NCBI RefSeq assembly: GCF_900206265.1
Contig: NZ_LT907782.1
Span: 682,001-746,000 of the forward strand
Direction: 5' to 3'
From: Nitrosomonas ureae
GTDB taxonomy: Bacteria > Pseudomonadota > Gammaproteobacteria > Burkholderiales > Nitrosomonadaceae
DNA length: 64,000 bases
Translations under genes and position numbers: made by a program
Shown here: piece by piece, positions 24,462 through 34,196 of the stretch
Layout of the letters: each line of letters starts with the position of its first letter
Numbering within the stretch: the first letter of the stretch is position 1
Notes under the pieces: model-generated
Databases searched by the model: none
What the model was told of the DNA's origin: nothing
Seen by the model: only the letters and a program-made list of their open reading frames with translations

Positions 24462-26480
24462 TCAATGCGCATGTTCCCCAGGCGGAGGCATGATTTCACC
24501 CTCCTGATTAAGTTGTCTCAATTGGAGTGTTAAAGCATCGAAATTTTGCCAGCCGAATCCCTCAAATTGAGCCACCCATCGTGCACGCAAGTAACCGAAA
24601 CGATCGGTGATAAATTCCATGTGCCTGGGAAACATTCCCTTGCCCGATAGATCAGGAACTGTTCTAACCCGTCGGTAGAGCCAATAACTATCTTTGATTT
24701 CTGACCACCCCTCAATGACCACTGGAAAATTTGCAATTTCAGTGATTTGTTCTAACTCCCATAGCTCCAGGGCACGAATCGGTACCGCCAAAACCTCGGT
24801 ATCTAGCGCCTTGATCCGATCGTATGAAGCAGCCAATTGAAAAAAACGCTCTTTGGATTGCGGCCAGGAAAACAACACCAGCAATACATTCTTGCGTAAA
24901 CGAAAATCCCTTAAATTGCCACTAGAACCGTCACTCGCTGCATAGTTAAACACCGGCGATGCGATGACAGGCATCTCGGGTAAAATCATACTCCCCAACA
25001 AGCGTGAATCAAAACCACGCGATAATGCGTGAAGAAAATTGATCAAATCCCAGCGATCATCTTCGGACAAAGTTGCAGCAAAACCCGGCATCTCCGTCCC
25101 CGGAATACCATGCGTCAGTAGATGAAAAACATTACCTACAGTATATTGTGCCGTATGCTGTTGTGTGAGCAGATCAGTAGGGTCCCGTACCTCGGGATCG
25201 GCAACGGGCTGAGTACCCTTGCCTTGCGGACCGTGACAGTTGATGCAGTTTTCTGCGAACAGGCGGGAGCCATTGACAATGGAAATGGTATCAAAAGGTA
25301 CCGTCGGCTTCAGGTAAGTCTCAGGATAGGCTTCAATCGCCAAAGGCGGCAAAGCAATCGCCATTGAACTGATCCCCAGAAAACCAGGTACTAAAATCTT
25401 TACCATCCTGCTCCAATGGTATCTCTTACCCAGCCAAACAGTACACAATGCAATGAAAAACAAAACAACTCCAGACCACACCATTTCCTGCACATACGGC
25501 TCATCCCAAGTTGCATTGATCGAAAAACGGAATGGATAGGGCCAATTCTCAATCACCGTATGCTTGGCTGGCAACGTGTTGGCCAGAATAGTTGCAAGCA
25601 GCACCAGCAATAATGCCAACAAAAACTCAATGCCGACCCACTGTCTTAGATGTTTGGCACTGCGATGGGCCTGTTCAGTGCCCTCCTCGAACAGCATGGG
25701 AAGCCACCGGTAACGTGCATGATAGGCAATCACCAAAATAACCGTCAGGACGCTTAACTTCGCGATCAACAGCCAACCGTAAGGACTGGCAACCAGGGTA
25801 TGATAAAAAGTTTCAACCAGGCGATCGGTAACGATCAGGCCGGTAACGGCCAGTAAAAGTATTACAGGTAACGCAACGGCCGAGAATTTCTTTAGATAAT
25901 TGGCCGTTTCCAAATCAACTGCTTTACCGGATTTGTAGTTGCTATATAAGATAAAAAGAAAGGCCGGTAACGCACCAAACCAGACACCTGCCAATAATAT
26001 ATGCACGGCATACGGTGCAACCGCTGCAACAGACATCTCATCCGCACTGGAATGACTCATCAACGTACCCGCTATCAACGGGAGAGAGGCGGCAACTGCC
26101 CATAAAAGATAGTGCCATCGTTCCCGCTGAATACGCCGAAAATAAAGTATAACTATCAATAATATACTTGCCAGTATCGCACGCGCCACCCAAATATAGC
26201 CAATCTGCGTCTTCTGCACGATTTCCAGCCAGACAAATGGATTCCAAGCGTTAGCAGCAACTCCCGTGGCTTCACCCGTAGTGACGGCCAGGATGCCAAG
26301 CAATCCTAACAAGATAATGCCTGCCATCCATGGAAACCACTTTTCAAGCCGACCAACCCACGAGGTTTCAAACAATGTCTTCGGTTGACCAATAATTACC
26401 AGAAAAATACAACTTCCGAACAAAATTAAATTAGCGGTCAATTGTGACCACCGTGCACCTGCAGCAATGATTTCAATCAT
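24462..26480 (-). CDS. CopD-like membrane protein fused to cytochrome c and a thioredoxin-like domain
   Basis: 672 residues. Residues ~1-395 hold about ten transmembrane helices of the CopD copper-resistance type (GVWFGALPAFLFIL, TLMSHSSADE). Around residue 411 is a c-type heme site, CINCH, with a downstream Met ligand candidate in GTEMPGF (about 460). The last ~170 residues (NLRDFRLRKNVLLVLFSWPQ) look like a thioredoxin/SCO-type periplasmic fold, but the CxxC is absent. The arrangement suggests a periplasm-facing redox protein linked to copper handling. The last residues HAH add a His-rich end. Downstream gene at 23847 follows closely. Confidence 0.85.
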   Translation of the reverse strand: MIEIIAAGARWSQLTANLILFGSCIFLVIIGQPKTLFETSWVGRLEKWFPWMAGIILLGLLGILAVTTGEATGVAANAWNPFVWLEIVQKTQIGYIWVARAILASILLIVILYFRRIQRERWHYLLWAVAASLPLIAGTLMSHSSADEMSVAAVAPYAVHILLAGVWFGALPAFLFILYSNYKSGKAVDLETANYLKKFSAVALPVILLLAVTGLIVTDRLVETFYHTLVASPYGWLLIAKLSVLTVILVIAYHARYRWLPMLFEEGTEQAHRSAKHLRQWVGIEFLLALLLVLLATILANTLPAKHTVIENWPYPFRFSINATWDEPYVQEMVWSGVVLFFIALCTVWLGKRYHWSRMVKILVPGFLGISSMAIALPPLAIEAYPETYLKPTVPFDTISIVNGSRLFAENCINCHGPQGKGTQPVADPEVRDPTDLLTQQHTAQYTVGNVFHLLTHGIPGTEMPGFAATLSEDDRWDLINFLHALSRGFDSRLLGSMILPEMPVIASPVFNYAASDGSSGNLRDFRLRKNVLLVLFSWPQSKERFFQLAASYDRIKALDTEVLAVPIRALELWELEQITEIANFPVVIEGWSEIKDSYWLYRRVRTVPDLSGKGMFPRHMEFITDRFGYLRARWVAQFEGFGWQNFDALTLQLRQLNQEGEIMPPPGEHAH

Positions 26481-27032
26481 GGGTTTACGATAGGAACATT
26501 TCTATTATTGTGATAATTCCCGCAAGATAGATTGCGACAGACAACAACTCAATCAGCAGGCAGTTCAAAATTGTGAGCTCAAATAAAATTATTAAAACAT
26601 TCTACCTTGAGTTGAAGGATATTCAAGCCTGCAAATTACGCAAGTGAGCAGATTACTCTGCCTATTGCCTGAGAGATAATCATTACAATTTGTTCATTGA
26701 ACTAATAGACCCGCTTTGCTGGGTTCAGATGCTTAAGACATATTAATCGGCCAGCCATCACGTCGGCTATATATTTCGAGATCATGCGGAAAAATTCTTA
26801 CCTGCTGAGCTCTACGCATCTATATCGTCTTGAATCCACCGTGCTCCGATGATATGCACCGTCGCAGAGTGGTGCTGGAGGAATTGCCGTGCAACGGTAA
26901 ACCATGAATAAAATTGGTGAATTACGTCATCATAAACAAACTGTAAAACCAAAGAAGAACGGAACGGGGGGTAGCAAGCCATCTTTTTACTGTTAATGTA
27001 AACATGGCTTGCCGGATTGTTTCTCGCGCTAT
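26481..27032. other. Non-coding stretch
   Basis: About 550 bases with no supportable gene. One inverted repeat, GCAAGCCAT at 26974-26982 with ATGGCTTGC at 27004-27012 (21-base loop), may terminate the BON-domain gene read from the other side. The remainder shows no recognisable RNA or element. Confidence 0.45.
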
Positions 27033-27347
27033 CTATTTAAGATGCATGCTATTTTTGACCGATTTTACTCCGGCGACGCCGCTGGCCACTTCAATCGCTT
27101 TATTAATACTGGCGGAGGAGCTTACAAAGCCGCTGAGCTGCACTACCCCCTTGAATGTTTCGACATTAATTTCGGTAGCCTTCAGTGTCGGCTCATTCAA
27201 TATGGCGGCTTTTACCTTGGTGGTAATAACAGTATCGTCAAAATATTCTCCTGTCCCTTCCTGTTTATGCGTTGACCCACATCCCACGGTAACGAGTAAT
27301 GCCACAGTCAAAAAAGGTAAAAGGAATAATCTCGTGAAGTACTTCAT
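27033..27347 (-). CDS. BON-domain lipoprotein
   Basis: 104 residues. Lipobox LVTVGCG puts the lipidated Cys at about residue 23. Residues ~37-103 form one BON domain (DDTVITTKVKAAILNEPTLK ... INVETFKGVVQLSGFV), as in OsmY/YraP proteins that bind phospholipid and help envelope integrity under stress. Single BON domain instead of the usual two. Monocistronic. Confidence 0.88.
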   Translation of the reverse strand: MKYFTRLFLLPFLTVALLVTVGCGSTHKQEGTGEYFDDTVITTKVKAAILNEPTLKATEINVETFKGVVQLSGFVSSSASINKAIEVASGVAGVKSVKNSMHLK

Positions 27348-27461
27348 AATTCAATCTCCTGTCAATTGCTCATCTCAAACGATCAGCTTGGTTAGATCAA
27401 TAATACCCCGAACTGGTTATTCAACCATCCTTCTCATACTACACTTGCAATCATGATCAAT

Positions 27462-27812
27462 CTAGTGGCGCATGCTCGCCATTTGTTTGCATGTTTCGGC
27501 ACAGTCTCTACAGGCTTCGACACATTGATCCATATCTCCGGTTTTTTCGCAATCTATTGCGCATGCTTCACAAATCTCGGCACAAATAGCGCAAACAGCG
27601 CTGGAATGAGCGGCACCACTGAGCATGAAATTAGCTGACGTCTGACAGATTTCGGCACAACTCATCAGTAGTCGGAAGTGCGTGGATTCAACATGTTCCC
27701 CACCGGTTTCAAGGCAATGATTCATCCCCATGTGCAGGCAAATCTGATAACAACGGGTACAGGCTGCAATACAGGCTTGCATATCATGCTTGGTGTAGAT
27801 TGACTGATTCAT
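27462..27812 (-). CDS. Four-helix bundle cysteine-rich copper-binding protein (DUF326/Csp-like)
   Basis: 116 residues with about 16 cysteines in CxxxC and CxxC spacing along four predicted helices (CIAACTRCYQICLHMG, CAEICQTSANF, CAICAEICEACAIDCEKTGD, CVEACRDCAETC). This matches copper-storage proteins of the Csp3/DUF326 type, which bind many Cu(I) ions in the core. No signal peptide, so probably cytosolic (Csp3-like). Consistent with the copper demand of ammonia oxidation. 114 bases upstream of the BON gene on the same strand. Confidence 0.9.
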   Translation of the reverse strand: MNQSIYTKHDMQACIAACTRCYQICLHMGMNHCLETGGEHVESTHFRLLMSCAEICQTSANFMLSGAAHSSAVCAICAEICEACAIDCEKTGDMDQCVEACRDCAETCKQMASMRH

Positions 27813-28341
27813 AAATGTCTCCTAAGGTAAGTAGTGAGTGGATAAAGATAAATAAACAATGAAACAATACAATTAGTTAAGGAAATTCTGAAAAGCACGA
27901 ATTGATCATATTGAACACAATGATCAATCTTCAATAATGAATTAATAAATTACTCGTCATGCATGAAATGTCACTTGTTCGGAATTTATTTAACACGACA
28001 AACAATACTGCAATGAAATAACCCCATAACATAATGTTTTTATGACAGAAGCTGGAATCACGCGAACAACTGCAACTATAGTTACAATGCTAATCGTGGT
28101 CTGTGCGGTATCATACATATTCAAAAAATGATCAGACGAAACAATCATCGGCTTGATTTTTGACTTGACTTTGGGACCAGGACTTAACATATTTGCCCAT
28201 TGAATTTTTCGATGTGTCGCATCGCGCGACTGCATAAAAGTGCATAAGAAGATATTTATTACAACGACGAATAAACGGGTTAAGCGCAAGGCTTTATCCT
28301 GCGCGATTCATCCATGATTTACCAAGGATTTATCATTTCTT
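27813..28341. other. Non-coding stretch
   Basis: About 530 bases. A minus-strand frame of 99 codons (27990-28289) exists but has no ribosome-binding site and no family resemblance, so it is not called. AT-rich before the ABC-type permease gene. Confidence 0.45.
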
Positions 28342-29550
28342 ATGGCGAATATGAATGCGATTGATACTTTTCAGTTTGCCTTACGATCATTACTGGCTCA
28401 TCGGCTGCGTACGGTATTGTCGGCATCGGGAATTGCCATCGGAATTGCAGCGGTCATTCTCCTGACCGCTATTGGCGATGGCGTACAACGCTTTGTATTA
28501 TCCGAATTCACTCAGTTTGGCACTAATATCGTCACGATTACACCGGGAAAAATCAATACACATGGCGGCTCCCTGGGTGCTATCGGTAGCGCGCGATTGT
28601 TGACGATAGAAGATGCGATGGCCTTGCGGCAAAGTCGCCACGCCGAATATATCAATGCCAGCGTAGTCGGCAATGCGGAAATCCGCGCACAAGGTCGTAG
28701 CCGCCGTGTGACGGCGTACGGCCAAGGACCCGATTTCGCCAAGGCATTTAATATGCAAGTCGAAATCGGACAATTTTTGCCTGATGATGATCCGCGTAAT
28801 CCACGAGCATACGCAGTATTGGGTGCAAAAGTACGCGCGGAGATATTCGGCGACACTAACCCTCTCGGTGCAATCCTGCAGGTTGGTGGTTCGCGCTTCC
28901 GTGTGATCGGTGTCATGGCATCGAAGGGTCAAGTACTCGGGTTTGATCTGGATGACACTGTTTTCATACCCACCACTCGAGCATTGGAAGTGTTCAACCG
29001 GCAAGGTGTGATGGAAATTCAACTGGCCTACTTTCCCGATGTTCCGGTGTACGCCGTTGTCGACGATATCCGGCGCATCCTGATTGCACGTCACGGGCGG
29101 GAGGATTTCAGCATCAAACCGCAGCAGCAAATGCTCAGTACTTTATCCACTGTGTTGGGCGTATTAAAGTTTGCGGTTGCTGCACTAGGCGGTATTTCTT
29201 TGATAGTAGGCGCAGTCGGCATGGTCACGTTAATGCATATCGCGGTTTCTGAACGAGTATCGGAAATCGGTTTGCTTACTGCTTTAGGTGCGACACGTAC
29301 GCGCATCCGTATTTTATTCTTGCTGGAATCCATTGCGCTTTCCACACTGGGTGGGTTAGCAGGATTATTTATCGGCGCAGGCATCGCCTGGTTGCTCAAA
29401 TTATTGATTAGCGATCTGCCCGTGAATATTCCATGGGATTATGTACTGGGTGCCTTGTGCATATCGATGGTGATTGGCCTCGCCGCCGGTGTGATCCCAG
29501 CCATGCAGGCGGCAAAACTAAACCCAGTGGATGCATTACGTACAGATTAA
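28342..29550 (+). CDS. MacB/FtsX-type ABC transporter permease (orphan)
   Basis: 402 residues. N-terminal TM helix after ALRSLLAHRLRTVLSASGIA, a large periplasmic MacB_PCD domain (about 50-240), then three C-terminal helices of the FtsX domain (LMHIAVSERVSEIGLLTALG, the coupling region). Such permeases work with a MacB/LolD-type ATPase in mechanotransmission or efflux. No ATPase or membrane-fusion gene lies next to it, so its partner is elsewhere. AAGGA is found 12 bases before the start, rather far. Confidence 0.88.
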   Translation: MANMNAIDTFQFALRSLLAHRLRTVLSASGIAIGIAAVILLTAIGDGVQRFVLSEFTQFGTNIVTITPGKINTHGGSLGAIGSARLLTIEDAMALRQSRHAEYINASVVGNAEIRAQGRSRRVTAYGQGPDFAKAFNMQVEIGQFLPDDDPRNPRAYAVLGAKVRAEIFGDTNPLGAILQVGGSRFRVIGVMASKGQVLGFDLDDTVFIPTTRALEVFNRQGVMEIQLAYFPDVPVYAVVDDIRRILIARHGREDFSIKPQQQMLSTLSTVLGVLKFAVAALGGISLIVGAVGMVTLMHIAVSERVSEIGLLTALGATRTRIRILFLLESIALSTLGGLAGLFIGAGIAWLLKLLISDLPVNIPWDYVLGALCISMVIGLAAGVIPAMQAAKLNPVDALRTD

Positions 29551-29686
29551 TCGATAGGTAACTCATTGTTTTCTTATTTTTACCGTCCTGAGCACTACTT
29601 CAGTAATGCGATTTAAGCTGATATATAATCCGGCATACTTTACTCTTTCCAAGCTGCAAGAAACAGAATGAACCCAAATGTGATAT

Positions 29687-30979
29687 ATGAAGCATACTGT
29701 AAAGTTTTGTAGCCTCATAATACTGACAAATGTGAGCATTGCCTCATGTCATGCAGTTAATTTCACCTACAAAGGCGGCCCTAGGGTCAAGACTGATGAT
29801 GGCAAATTTGAAATTGGGTTAAACGGCCGCGGACACTTCGATGTGCATTCGTTATATCCTGATCAGGCAAATCCGGGTTATCCTGCATTGGGCAGTCAAC
29901 TTTTGTATGGCGATGATCGTGATGGCTTTAATTGGCGCAGAACCTACGCCACCATTACGGGAAGAATTTATGGGGTTAATTTTAAATTCGAAGATGATTT
30001 CGCAATTAATGCGACTACCGGCTTTCCACATAGCCTTCGAGAAGCCTGGATAGCAACGGGATTGGGAACGGGTCAGTTAACCATCGGGCAATTCAAGCCG
30101 TACCGGGGATTGGAAGAAATAACCAGCTCCAATGAAATCACCTTGATGGAACGACCATCAACCTCCTCTACCGGAATATACAGCGGACGTCAATTTCTGA
30201 CTGGTATTGGCTATCGGGGAATGGTCAAGGACAATCTGGGTTTTGGCATTCATGTGATGAGCCTGTCGCACTTTGGTTTGCCGTTTACAGGGATCAGCTA
30301 TGGCGGTCGCGCGGTCTGGCTGCCGATCGACAAAGCAGGCCACATTCTGCATCTTGGGCTTTCTGCCAGTCGGGATACCACCAATAAAGATTCCCTCTCA
30401 GCTGGAGTGGTCGACGTTTACGGTGGACGCCAAGGCATCACTCAATCCTTGGGAATCGCCGGAACCAGCTTGGGCGTGCCTAACCATAATAGTCAATCCA
30501 CCTTTGCTGCAGAAACCGCATATTCCTTCGGGCCGTTTACACTACAAGGGGAATATGCCATCACAAGGCTAGATAATACCCATCAAACAGCTGGAAACAG
30601 CAGGGATTCCACCATTCATGCTTTTTATGTGCAAGCCAGCTGGTTTGTGACTGGAGAAACTGCCGTGTATAGGAAAGATCGCGGTGCTTTTGGTAAACCT
30701 CAGCCAAACGGTCGATGGGGCGCAGTGGAATTTGCTGGACGTTATGATCTGGCTGAGAATTCCAATCAAAGCCTCACCGCCAATCCATGTAGAACAGGTA
30801 CCTCAAAATGCCAGATTCAAGTCGTCACATTGGGTGTAAATTGGTACCCTTATACGAACATCCGGTTTATGCTGAATTATTATTTCGCTGATGCGGTATT
30901 TGGAAACACCGGCTTGAATACGCCAACGCGTACTGATCATTTTTCAGTGCTTTCTTTCCGAACTCAGCTCAGCTTCTAA
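29687..30979 (+). CDS. Phosphate-selective porin (OprO/OprP family)
   Basis: 430 residues. Signal peptide ending about SCHA (residue 23). Starts VNFTYKGGPRVKTDDGKFEI, the family opening, and ends with the outer-membrane C-terminal Phe (RTQLSF). Features NWRRTYATITGRIYG and REAWIATGLGTGQLTIGQFK are typical for the 16-strand barrels. Substrate is inferred from family only; phosphate or polyphosphate. Monocistronic. Confidence 0.88.
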   Translation: MKHTVKFCSLIILTNVSIASCHAVNFTYKGGPRVKTDDGKFEIGLNGRGHFDVHSLYPDQANPGYPALGSQLLYGDDRDGFNWRRTYATITGRIYGVNFKFEDDFAINATTGFPHSLREAWIATGLGTGQLTIGQFKPYRGLEEITSSNEITLMERPSTSSTGIYSGRQFLTGIGYRGMVKDNLGFGIHVMSLSHFGLPFTGISYGGRAVWLPIDKAGHILHLGLSASRDTTNKDSLSAGVVDVYGGRQGITQSLGIAGTSLGVPNHNSQSTFAAETAYSFGPFTLQGEYAITRLDNTHQTAGNSRDSTIHAFYVQASWFVTGETAVYRKDRGAFGKPQPNGRWGAVEFAGRYDLAENSNQSLTANPCRTGTSKCQIQVVTLGVNWYPYTNIRFMLNYYFADAVFGNTGLNTPTRTDHFSVLSFRTQLSF

Positions 30980-31045
30980 TAGACTAATGCGATAACCACC
31001 GGAATTTCCAATTTTCTGTCAATCTATTAATCAAGGAGGTCTTGC

Positions 31046-31585
31046 ATGCGCATTCTGCTCGCTTTAATCATGTTTTCTCTAGTGAATTCCGCTCTTGCCT
31101 GTAACAATGCACTTTTGGACCAGAATTTTCGTAAGCTTGCAGCATCGGAAATGGTGAATTTATGCGAAACCTACGTCGGCAAAGTGTTGCTCGTTGTAAA
31201 TACCGCCAGCAAATGCGGCTACACACCGCAGTATGAGGAGTTGGAACAACTGTATGATAAATATCAATCCAAAGGATTGGTCGTACTGGGTTTCCCATCC
31301 AATGATTTTATGGGACAGGAACCTGGAACCGAAGCTGAAATTCAAGATTTCTGCCGCTTGACTTACGATGTAAAATTCCCAATGTTTGAGAAAACCACGG
31401 TAAAAAAAGGCCATGCGCATCCATTTTATGTTCAATTGGCTGAATTATCCGGCACCTATCCGACCTGGAATTTCCAAAAATATTTAATCGGCCGCGACGG
31501 CCAATTCATCGTCCAATTCAGTCCGCACACCAAGCCTTCCGACCAAGCTGTAGTAACAGCAATCGAACAAGCGCTAAGGCAATAA
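31046..31585 (+). CDS. Glutathione peroxidase family protein, exported
   Basis: 179 residues. Signal peptide 1-18 (ends ALAC). Catalytic triad motifs: Cys in NTASKCGYTPQYEEL, Gln in GQEPG, Trp-Asn in TYPTWNFQKYLI. Cys replaces selenocysteine. Perfect AGGAGG before the ATG. Reduces peroxides with thioredoxin or glutathione, here presumably in the periplasm. The next gene starts 4 bases after its stop, so they form an operon. Confidence 0.93.
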   Translation: MRILLALIMFSLVNSALACNNALLDQNFRKLAASEMVNLCETYVGKVLLVVNTASKCGYTPQYEELEQLYDKYQSKGLVVLGFPSNDFMGQEPGTEAEIQDFCRLTYDVKFPMFEKTTVKKGHAHPFYVQLAELSGTYPTWNFQKYLIGRDGQFIVQFSPHTKPSDQAVVTAIEQALRQ

Positions 31586-31589
31586 ATTA

Positions 31590-32207
31590 ATGAACAAACA
31601 ACAGCGATCTCCGTCTGATTTACCAGACAACCAGAAGTCGGAAATAAGCATCCTTGCGCTCTTGATCATGTCCTTGTTTATCGGGCTGATTGCCGGGGCC
31701 GGCCTCGACAAGTTTTATATACTGCCAATAGCAATCATCTCTGCAGTGATACTTATTTCCAATCGAAACAAAATTGCCAGTGCAGTTCAACCGGAAAAAA
31801 TCTCACGACAGCATATAAAGCCGGTAGAAAACAATTATATTTGGCCTGAATCGGGACAGTTTGCCTGCATAATTGCAACGGCTCCGTATCAGCAAGTGCT
31901 TCAACAATTGGCACAGGAAAATGCTATCAATCTGGATGAAAACCCAATTACAAAAACACATATTCTGAAAGCCCATCTGATAATCGACAATAGTAACCCT
32001 TTTGACAGTGACGTGGTTCATATCGACATTGCTGGGTATACCGTCTATTATCTAAATCGTGAAGAATCCATAAGTTTCCGCCGCAGACTCCACGAAAAAG
32101 GGGTCTGTAACCAAATTATTACTTGTAATGCAATTATTTCTGGAAGCAGCGAAACAAATAAAGAACCTTTCCGCTATACAGTAAAACTCGACATTGAGCC
32201 ATTCTGA
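31590..32207 (+). CDS. Hypothetical membrane-anchored protein
   Basis: 205 residues. One long or two short transmembrane segments at about 20-58 (ISILALLIMSLFIGLIAGAG, then FYILPIAIISAVILI). The C-terminal domain (85-205) is soluble and has an alternating strand pattern (HIDIAGYTVYYLNREESISF) resembling a HIRAN-like barrel, an uncertain match. Overlaps nothing; co-transcribed with the peroxidase upstream. Confidence 0.7.
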   Translation: MNKQQRSPSDLPDNQKSEISILALLIMSLFIGLIAGAGLDKFYILPIAIISAVILISNRNKIASAVQPEKISRQHIKPVENNYIWPESGQFACIIATAPYQQVLQQLAQENAINLDENPITKTHILKAHLIIDNSNPFDSDVVHIDIAGYTVYYLNREESISFRRRLHEKGVCNQIITCNAIISGSSETNKEPFRYTVKLDIEPF

Positions 32208-32355
32208 AAAATAATAACTCATAGGAATTACTGGCCAATTCCGAGTAAATTCACTTTTCAGCATCTTCCTACTAAGCGGTTACAATTAGACTGTAATAAA
32301 CCCGCTGCTCTGCTCAACTTAAAACAAGGTAATCTGAATTTTAATCACTACCCGC

Positions 32356-33774
32356 TTAAAAGCTCCCAAATCTCTCAGGAGCATATCGAACCATATCATG
32401 TTCCAGTGATTGTAACTTTTCCCTCATCAAATTGCCTACATACAATTGAGAGTTTGAAGGAATCAGATTCTCCGATATTTCGCGTTGTTTGATTTTTTCT
32501 ATCGCTTGATTGAAACCATCAATGAATTGATATGACTTGCCTTCTACATTCTTGAATAACGTTTCACCAAAATAAGTAAATTCATTTTCACTGGAACATC
32601 CAAAAGAAGCCTTATCTGAAGCTGCAGCAGTAAAAATCAGACTGGTTTCATTTTTCAGTGCATCAATAAAAGCACCAGAGTAACACGCAGAAACCAAAAT
32701 AATGCGCCATTGTATGCCTGCATCATCCAGATAAGCTCTAATATCATTCGGACCTATGGCGTTGAGTTCAAGCGGCCACATGCTAATTGAAAGCTCATGA
32801 TCGAAAGAACCGTGACTGGTTAAATACAACAGCACGATATCTTCCTCAGGATTTATTTTACCGCCTAAGTGATTTAATGCAATTTTCAGATTTGTGGATG
32901 AAGCGAGCGGTGTTGTATCGATTGTTTTCAAGTTATTAATCAACGCAATGGACCGACCTGTCGCGCCAAGGTTGTGATTCATGACATTCTGTACATTAAT
33001 AACTTCTCTCATGAATACATCTTGCGAAGAATCAGCGCCAAACCCGATAAAGAATAGATCGGTTATGCCTTTTACACCGGGTTCGATAGCATTAAGCGCA
33101 TTATTCAGCAATTGATACTGGTTATAGTAAACCTGTTCTTGATTGACGTAGCCTAATTCATCATCATTATAAGCGATCAACGCTTCTGAATAATCAAAAT
33201 CCTCATGCCAGAAACTTAACGAAACATTCGTCAGTGGATACGAAACACCTATCCAAAGCATGACAATCAGCAGTGCCTTAATTTTTTGCCCATTTAATAA
33301 CTGCAATGCAACATAAAAACAGACACCCAGAATCCATAGTGTATAAACCATATACCCAGCTTCAAAGTAAGCATCTGGTAAGAAAGGTATAACCACAATA
33401 GAAAAGAGATAAAAAAAAGGCAATATGCTGTATGTGATAGTCAGGAACCGTAATAAGTAGTCTTGTTTATCACAAAGCTTTGCCAGTACAAACCCCACCA
33501 GAAGAACTCCCAGTAGCTCCACACCTATATATCCCAAACCAAACCACCCGAAAACCGGATTGGGTGTCATTACATACGAAGCAGCAAGTGTTGTTAAGAC
33601 ATAAAAACCCAAGAGCAAAACGAACTGATCATGCGAAACCGTTACCCGATCAATAATATTACGATGGAACATTAACAGTTTTATGCCACAGGCAAGATTC
33701 AGAAATAAGGTTTGAAGTTCTTTAATTGCCCCAGATTGCTTCAGCTCTTTAGGAATACTTGCATATAAATCCAT
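32356..33774 (-). CDS. Membrane-anchored C13-family (legumain/caspase-like) peptidase
   Basis: 472 residues from the ATG at 33774, which has GGAG 6-9 bases upstream; a longer start is not supported. Residues ~45-190 hold five or six helices of a Yip1-like membrane domain. The C-terminal domain has the clan CD dyad: His about 321 in LYLTSHGSFDHE and Cys about 363 in LVSACYSGAFIDAL. C13 peptidases cleave after Asn/Asp. No substrate or partner is evident in the neighbourhood. Confidence 0.88.
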   Translation of the reverse strand: MDLYASIPKELKQSGAIKELQTLFLNLACGIKLLMFHRNIIDRVTVSHDQFVLLLGFYVLTTLAASYVMTPNPVFGWFGLGYIGVELLGVLLVGFVLAKLCDKQDYLLRFLTITYSILPFFYLFSIVVIPFLPDAYFEAGYMVYTLWILGVCFYVALQLLNGQKIKALLIVMLWIGVSYPLTNVSLSFWHEDFDYSEALIAYNDDELGYVNQEQVYYNQYQLLNNALNAIEPGVKGITDLFFIGFGADSSQDVFMREVINVQNVMNHNLGATGRSIALINNLKTIDTTPLASSTNLKIALNHLGGKINPEEDIVLLYLTSHGSFDHELSISMWPLELNAIGPNDIRAYLDDAGIQWRIILVSACYSGAFIDALKNETSLIFTAAASDKASFGCSSENEFTYFGETLFKNVEGKSYQFIDGFNQAIEKIKQREISENLIPSNSQLYVGNLMREKLQSLEHDMVRYAPERFGSF

Positions 33775-34138
33775 GTTTATCTCCAGGGTTAATATCGGCC
33801 AATACAACAAACCCAACTAAGTACGGCATTAACTCATTCTAAATAAAGATGCCATCAGCGCACTCACAATCATTTTTTCATACTTTTGCTATCAAAGCTC
33901 AAGCTAAAGCGCTTCTTCAGAAACCAACGAAAAAGCAACAAAAATAGACCTTATTCAACCAATCAAAAAATACTCACTGCAGTGATAATAAACCGGCCTG
34001 GAATTTTTCTAAAGAAAGCATCTTTGCTCCTTAATTTGACAAGAAAGTATCCGACTAGTTGATCGCATTTACGACTTACACCCGTTAATGCCTGGAAAAC
34101 AACCGTTTCGTCATATTTTTCAAGATCCCGTAACTTTA

Positions 34139-34146
34139 GCCGATAC
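34139..34146 (+). promoter_or_regulatory. Possible flagellar sigma-28 type -10 element before cheV
   Basis: GCCGATAC matches seven of eight bases of the sigma-28 -10 consensus GCCGATAA, 51 bases before the cheV start. The -35 is weak. The rest of 33775-34196 holds no supportable gene (a minus-strand frame at 33963-34193 has no family match). Confidence 0.35.
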
Positions 34147-34196
34147 CGCACACGATTATTCATTCTAACTTGCTTAACAAATTTGGAGAGCACACT

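Noticed and set aside
27990..28289. 99-codon minus-strand frame before the MacB-type permease
   Set aside because: No ribosome-binding site, mixed composition, no family resemblance; likely chance.
33963..34193. 76-codon minus-strand frame upstream of cheV
   Set aside because: Overlaps the cheV promoter region, no start signal and no recognisable domain.
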